Assembly: GCA_049600855.1 (NCBI GenBank)
Contig: JBMYQA010000111.1
Coordinates: forward strand, 1 to 17,704
From: JBMYQA01 sp049600855
GTDB lineage: Bacteria; Bacteroidota; Bacteroidia; Cytophagales; Flammeovirgaceae
Length of the DNA: 17,704 nt
Direction: 5' to 3'
Part shown: positions 15,045 through 17,704 of the stretch, in pieces
Position numbering within the stretch: the first letter of the stretch is position 1
Layout of the letters: each line of letters begins with the position of its first letter
Program-made: the position numbers and the translations under genes
The notes under the pieces: model-generated
The model's input: the letters and a program-made list of their open reading frames with translations, nothing else
What the model was told of the DNA's origin: nothing
The model's database searches: none

Positions 15045-16604
15045 ATGAAACCATCATTTTTCTTACTGTTCTTTTTTATTTCAATTGGTCTTTTTGCCCA
15101 AGAGTTAAATAAAAAAGTCACCTACCATTCTGGCCCTGAACGCCACATTAAAGAAGAATATACCTACAAAGGTAACGACAGCTTAACGATTCACGGAACG
15201 TACAAACGCTACTATCCTACCTCGCATGCCATAGAGGTAATTGCCCAATATATAGATGGCAAACGACACGGTGAGTATCAAGAATTCTATGAAAACGGAG
15301 CAAAGCGCTTAGTATACGGGTATAATGCAGGTAAAAAAGACGGTAAATACCTTAAATTCTACGACAACAATAAAAAAATGGTAGAATGCACGTATGCCAA
15401 TGGAGAGATTCAAGGAGAAATGGTTCGATACTCCAAAAGTGAACAAATCATTGCACGGGTTTCTTTTAAAGCAGGATTACGCTCTGGAAAGATGATTAAC
15501 TATTACCCTAATGGCAACATTAGTGCAGAATACATTTATGAAAAAGACAAACGCAATGGCCCTGTAAAAGCATATGGCCCTGATGGAACACTTATGCAAG
15601 AAGGCGGTTACGTCAATGATAAAAAGAATGGAAAAATGACCATTTACTATCCGAATGGTAGCATTAAGCACGAAAGTACCTTTAAAGATGATGTACTACA
15701 TGGCCTTAGTAAAAAATACCATCAAAGTGGAAAGTTAATTGAAGAGTTCAATTATGTAAACGGGCGAGAGTCTGGTATTGGTAAAACGTATTACGCTAAT
15801 GGACAAGTAAGAACAGAAGGGAACTATGCTGACGGTAGAGTAACTGGCGATTTTAAGGTTTATCATGAAAATGGACAACTTAAAACCATTGTAAAAACAG
15901 AGGCAGGAAACAGTCAAACAGGTGCCTATAAAACCTATGATCCAGAAGGAAATTTGATTGTTGAAGGAAAGATGATTAATGGCCAGCCTCAGGGTGAGAG
16001 CAAAGTGTATTACCCAAATGGTAAAATCAAGCGGAAACTCACGTATAAGTTTGGAAAAAAAGAAGGCGAAGTGCTTGAATACTTCGAAAGTGGTGAGCTT
16101 AAAATAAAGACCATTTATGCAAATAAAGAACGAAATCAAAGAATTCAAACCTTCTATAAATCGGGCAATATTGAATCGGAGCAACTTAAAGTGGCAGAGC
16201 GCCCAACGGGAAAATGGAAATTCTACCACCCCAACAAACAATTAAAATATGAAGAGTTATACGATGTCAGAGGATTAAAGCAAGGGGAATGTAAAATTTT
16301 CTCTGCGAATGGGAAAATCGAAAAGTTAGAATTGTATAAAAATGGAAACCTACATGGTATCATCACAGAATACTATACTTCGGGTAAAGTGAAGTCTAAA
16401 ATCACTTATTCAAGTGGTCAAGTGTATGGTCCTGCTTCATTCCATTATGAAAACGGTTCGATTGAAAGTAAAGGCAAACTCTACAATGGAGATAAAAAAT
16501 TAGGCAAATGGCTATACTATAACAAGGACGGTCAGCTCATTCGAGAAGAGACGTATCAAAGGGGTAAATTGGTTAATACTAAAACCATTGAACCAGAAAA
16601 CTAA
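15045..16604 (+). CDS. Secreted MORN/YwqK-type repeat protein (19 repeats)
   Basis: A 519-residue exported protein. The ATG at 15045 is preferred to the one at 15012 because it starts directly with a signal peptide (residues 1-19, very Phe-rich core, cleaved after FAQ). From about residue 51 to 510 the protein consists of 19 tandem units of 23-25 residues with the pattern G-x-x-x-x-Y-Y/F-x-N/S-G-x-[IL]-x-x-E-x-x-Y-x-x-G-K/R-x-x-G. Examples are GKMTIYYPNGSIKHESTF and GKWLYYNKDGQLIREETY. This is the MORN_2 / YwqK repeat; databases often call such proteins 'toxin-antitoxin system YwqK family antitoxin', which fits poorly for a secreted protein without a toxin gene. A beta-hairpin solenoid acting in the envelope in binding is plausible. 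Paralogues are common in Bacteroidota. Confidence 0.88.
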   Translation: MKPSFFLLFFFISIGLFAQELNKKVTYHSGPERHIKEEYTYKGNDSLTIHGTYKRYYPTSHAIEVIAQYIDGKRHGEYQEFYENGAKRLVYGYNAGKKDGKYLKFYDNNKKMVECTYANGEIQGEMVRYSKSEQIIARVSFKAGLRSGKMINYYPNGNISAEYIYEKDKRNGPVKAYGPDGTLMQEGGYVNDKKNGKMTIYYPNGSIKHESTFKDDVLHGLSKKYHQSGKLIEEFNYVNGRESGIGKTYYANGQVRTEGNYADGRVTGDFKVYHENGQLKTIVKTEAGNSQTGAYKTYDPEGNLIVEGKMINGQPQGESKVYYPNGKIKRKLTYKFGKKEGEVLEYFESGELKIKTIYANKERNQRIQTFYKSGNIESEQLKVAERPTGKWKFYHPNKQLKYEELYDVRGLKQGECKIFSANGKIEKLELYKNGNLHGIITEYYTSGKVKSKITYSSGQVYGPASFHYENGSIESKGKLYNGDKKLGKWLYYNKDGQLIREETYQRGKLVNTKTIEPEN

Positions 16605-16630
16605 GCTTATAGCCGTTTATTAAAGAGTCC

Positions 16631-16676
16631 AATAAGCCATGGGCAAACTTTTACCATAGTTTGTCCATGGCTTATT
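16631..16676. terminator. Shared terminator of the repeat protein and AGCS genes
   Basis: An 18-bp stem with one G-T wobble (16631-16648 with 16659-16676) and a ten-base loop. On the plus strand TTTTA continues after it. The right arm includes the TAA stop (16672-16674) of the minus-strand transporter gene, so transcription of both convergent genes probably ends here. T-runs are modest on both strands. Confidence 0.75.
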
Positions 16677-17704
16677 TTACTTCTTCGGATTGATCAAAAT
16701 AGGCTTTAGCTGCTTTCATCACCTTAGGCGCAAGTAGTAAAGCACCGATCATCGTCGGGAAGGCCATCATCGCATACATTCCATCAATAATATTAATGAC
16801 CAACTCAATAGATACAATTGCACCAAATACCACCGCTCCTACATAAACCGTCAGGTGAGCATTCATAAACTTTCCATTCGTTAAAAAATAGAAAGATTTA
16901 GAGCCAAAATGATAGGATGTAAATAGTGTCGTAATTGAAAAGGCAAACGTACAAATAAACAGCAACACCTTTCCCAAGTCCCCAAAGCTTCGTGTAAATG
17001 CTTCTAGGGTGATACTAATTCCTTCTAATTCATGCAATGTCCAAGCATCGGTTACTAAAATAGCCATGGCTGTCATGGTACATACCACAATGGTATCAAT
17101 GAATGGACCCATCATCGCTGTAAGTCCTTCTTTGATGGGATTATCGGTTTTGCTATCTCCATGAAAAAGTGGTGCGGTGCCAATACCTGCTTCATTGGAA
17201 AAGGCTGCTCGTTTTACGCCTATGATAATCAACGAACCCAATGCCCCTCCCAATAAAGCGTCTCCTGTAAACGCATCCGTAAGCACTAGCATAAAGCAAT
17301 CGGGCAGTTTATGGGCATTCATCACCATCATGGTAAATACCAAGACGACATAGATGCCTACCATTAAAGGAACTATACGCTCTGCTACTTGGGCAATCCG
17401 TTTCAATCCACCAAAAATGACGGTGCCGACCAATACCGCTAGCCCTGTACCAATAATGGTATTAAATTGTAGCAAATTATCTGATGACATATTTTTTGAT
17501 ATCAGAAACACATCTCGAATTAACTGTGTTAATTGATTCGCTTGAAAAATGGGCAAACTCCCCACTAAACAACAGACACAAAAGACAACTGCTGCTGGTT
17601 TCCATTTCTTTCCTAAGCCATTGGTCAAGTAATACATGGGTCCGCCACGGTAACGCCCTTCTTCATCACGTTCTCGGTACATTACGGCTAGTGAGCACGT
17701 GAAG
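16672..17704 (-). CDS. AGCS family sodium:amino acid (alanine/glycine) symporter, N-terminus cut by window edge
   Basis: Inner-membrane secondary transporter importing alanine or glycine with sodium. The frame is open to the right edge, so the real start lies outside; about 343 C-terminal residues of the usual 450-550 are present. The first visible residues SLAVMYRERDEEGRYRGGPMYYLTNGLG match the conserved AGCS stretch after the early helices (LAVKYR...G.Y.GGPMYY). The second hallmark RAAFSNEAGIGTAP is encoded around 17170-17210 (FSNEAG at 17185-17202). About eight hydrophobic helices follow, with the usual GPFIDTIVVCTMTA segment. The C-terminus is short, cytoplasmic and charged. Genes beyond the window may share its operon. 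Confidence 0.93.
   Translation of the reverse strand, partial: FTCSLAVMYRERDEEGRYRGGPMYYLTNGLGKKWKPAAVVFCVCCLVGSLPIFQANQLTQLIRDVFLISKNMSSDNLLQFNTIIGTGLAVLVGTVIFGGLKRIAQVAERIVPLMVGIYVVLVFTMMVMNAHKLPDCFMLVLTDAFTGDALLGGALGSLIIIGVKRAAFSNEAGIGTAPLFHGDSKTDNPIKEGLTAMMGPFIDTIVVCTMTAMAILVTDAWTLHELEGISITLEAFTRSFGDLGKVLLFICTFAFSITTLFTSYHFGSKSFYFLTNGKFMNAHLTVYVGAVVFGAIVSIELVINIIDGMYAMMAFPTMIGALLLAPKVMKAAKAYFDQSEEVK

Noticed and set aside
15480..16560. Repetitive DNA that might suggest a tandem repeat or CRISPR-like array
   Set aside because: The periodicity is at protein level (23-25 residues) with diverged bases; there are no identical repeats or spacers.
15012..16604. Toxin-antitoxin system suggested by YwqK-type repeats
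   Set aside because: No toxin gene is adjacent and the protein has a signal peptide; the antitoxin label comes from a loose family name.
1..17704. A hidden defence, phage or biosynthetic system
   Set aside because: All clear genes belong to ordinary housekeeping, transport or envelope families; there is no integrase, nuclease-helicase pair, reverse transcriptase, tRNA-flanked insertion or conserved unknown gene cluster.

Overview
The window looks like chromosomal DNA of a Bacteroidota (Bacteroidetes) bacterium. The evidence is a type IX secretion (type A) C-terminal sorting domain, a DUF5117-type zinc metalloprotease, a short MenE, a very conserved 73-residue DUF2795 protein, LDH-like malate dehydrogenase, AT-rich gaps, start codons without Shine-Dalgarno sequences, and at least one promoter with the Bacteroidetes -7 box TAnnTTTG. 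I cannot place it below phylum.

Layout. An FbpC/PotA-type ABC ATPase runs off the left edge (minus strand). Divergent from it is a large periplasmic zinc metalloprotease (plus). A repeat-rich gap of about 400 bp separates that gene from a convergent class V aminotransferase-fold enzyme (minus). Next come a T9SS-secreted Ig/PKD-like protein (minus), a 527-bp gap with a 152-bp palindromic element and a terminator, and a probable small single-pass membrane protein (minus). Malate dehydrogenase (plus) follows, with an unusual leader of overlapping inverted repeats. Then a YflT-like glycine-zipper membrane protein and an unknown helical protein (both minus), a MATE exporter, a CoA-binding-fold protein, a DUF2795 protein and a dienelactone-hydrolase lipoprotein (all plus), MenE (minus), a secreted protein of 19 MORN/YwqK-type repeats (plus), and an AGCS sodium:amino-acid symporter running off the right edge (minus).

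How the genes work together. This is mostly a string of single-gene units that are not obviously related, many of them ended by clear intrinsic terminators. Metabolism is represented by Mdh (TCA cycle) and MenE (menaquinone). Cell-envelope functions are the metalloprotease, T9SS cargo, lipoprotein hydrolase, repeat protein and transporters. I found no phage, transposase, CRISPR, defence, secondary-metabolite or toxin-antitoxin cassette, and no convincing new multi-gene system.

The most interesting signals are non-coding: two palindromic intergenic elements that share a 12-bp entry motif (3842-4018 and 7145-7309), two mutually exclusive hairpins in the mdh leader (8015-8069), and a terminator for the lipoprotein gene embedded in the codons of the MenE catalytic-lysine motif (13826-13853).
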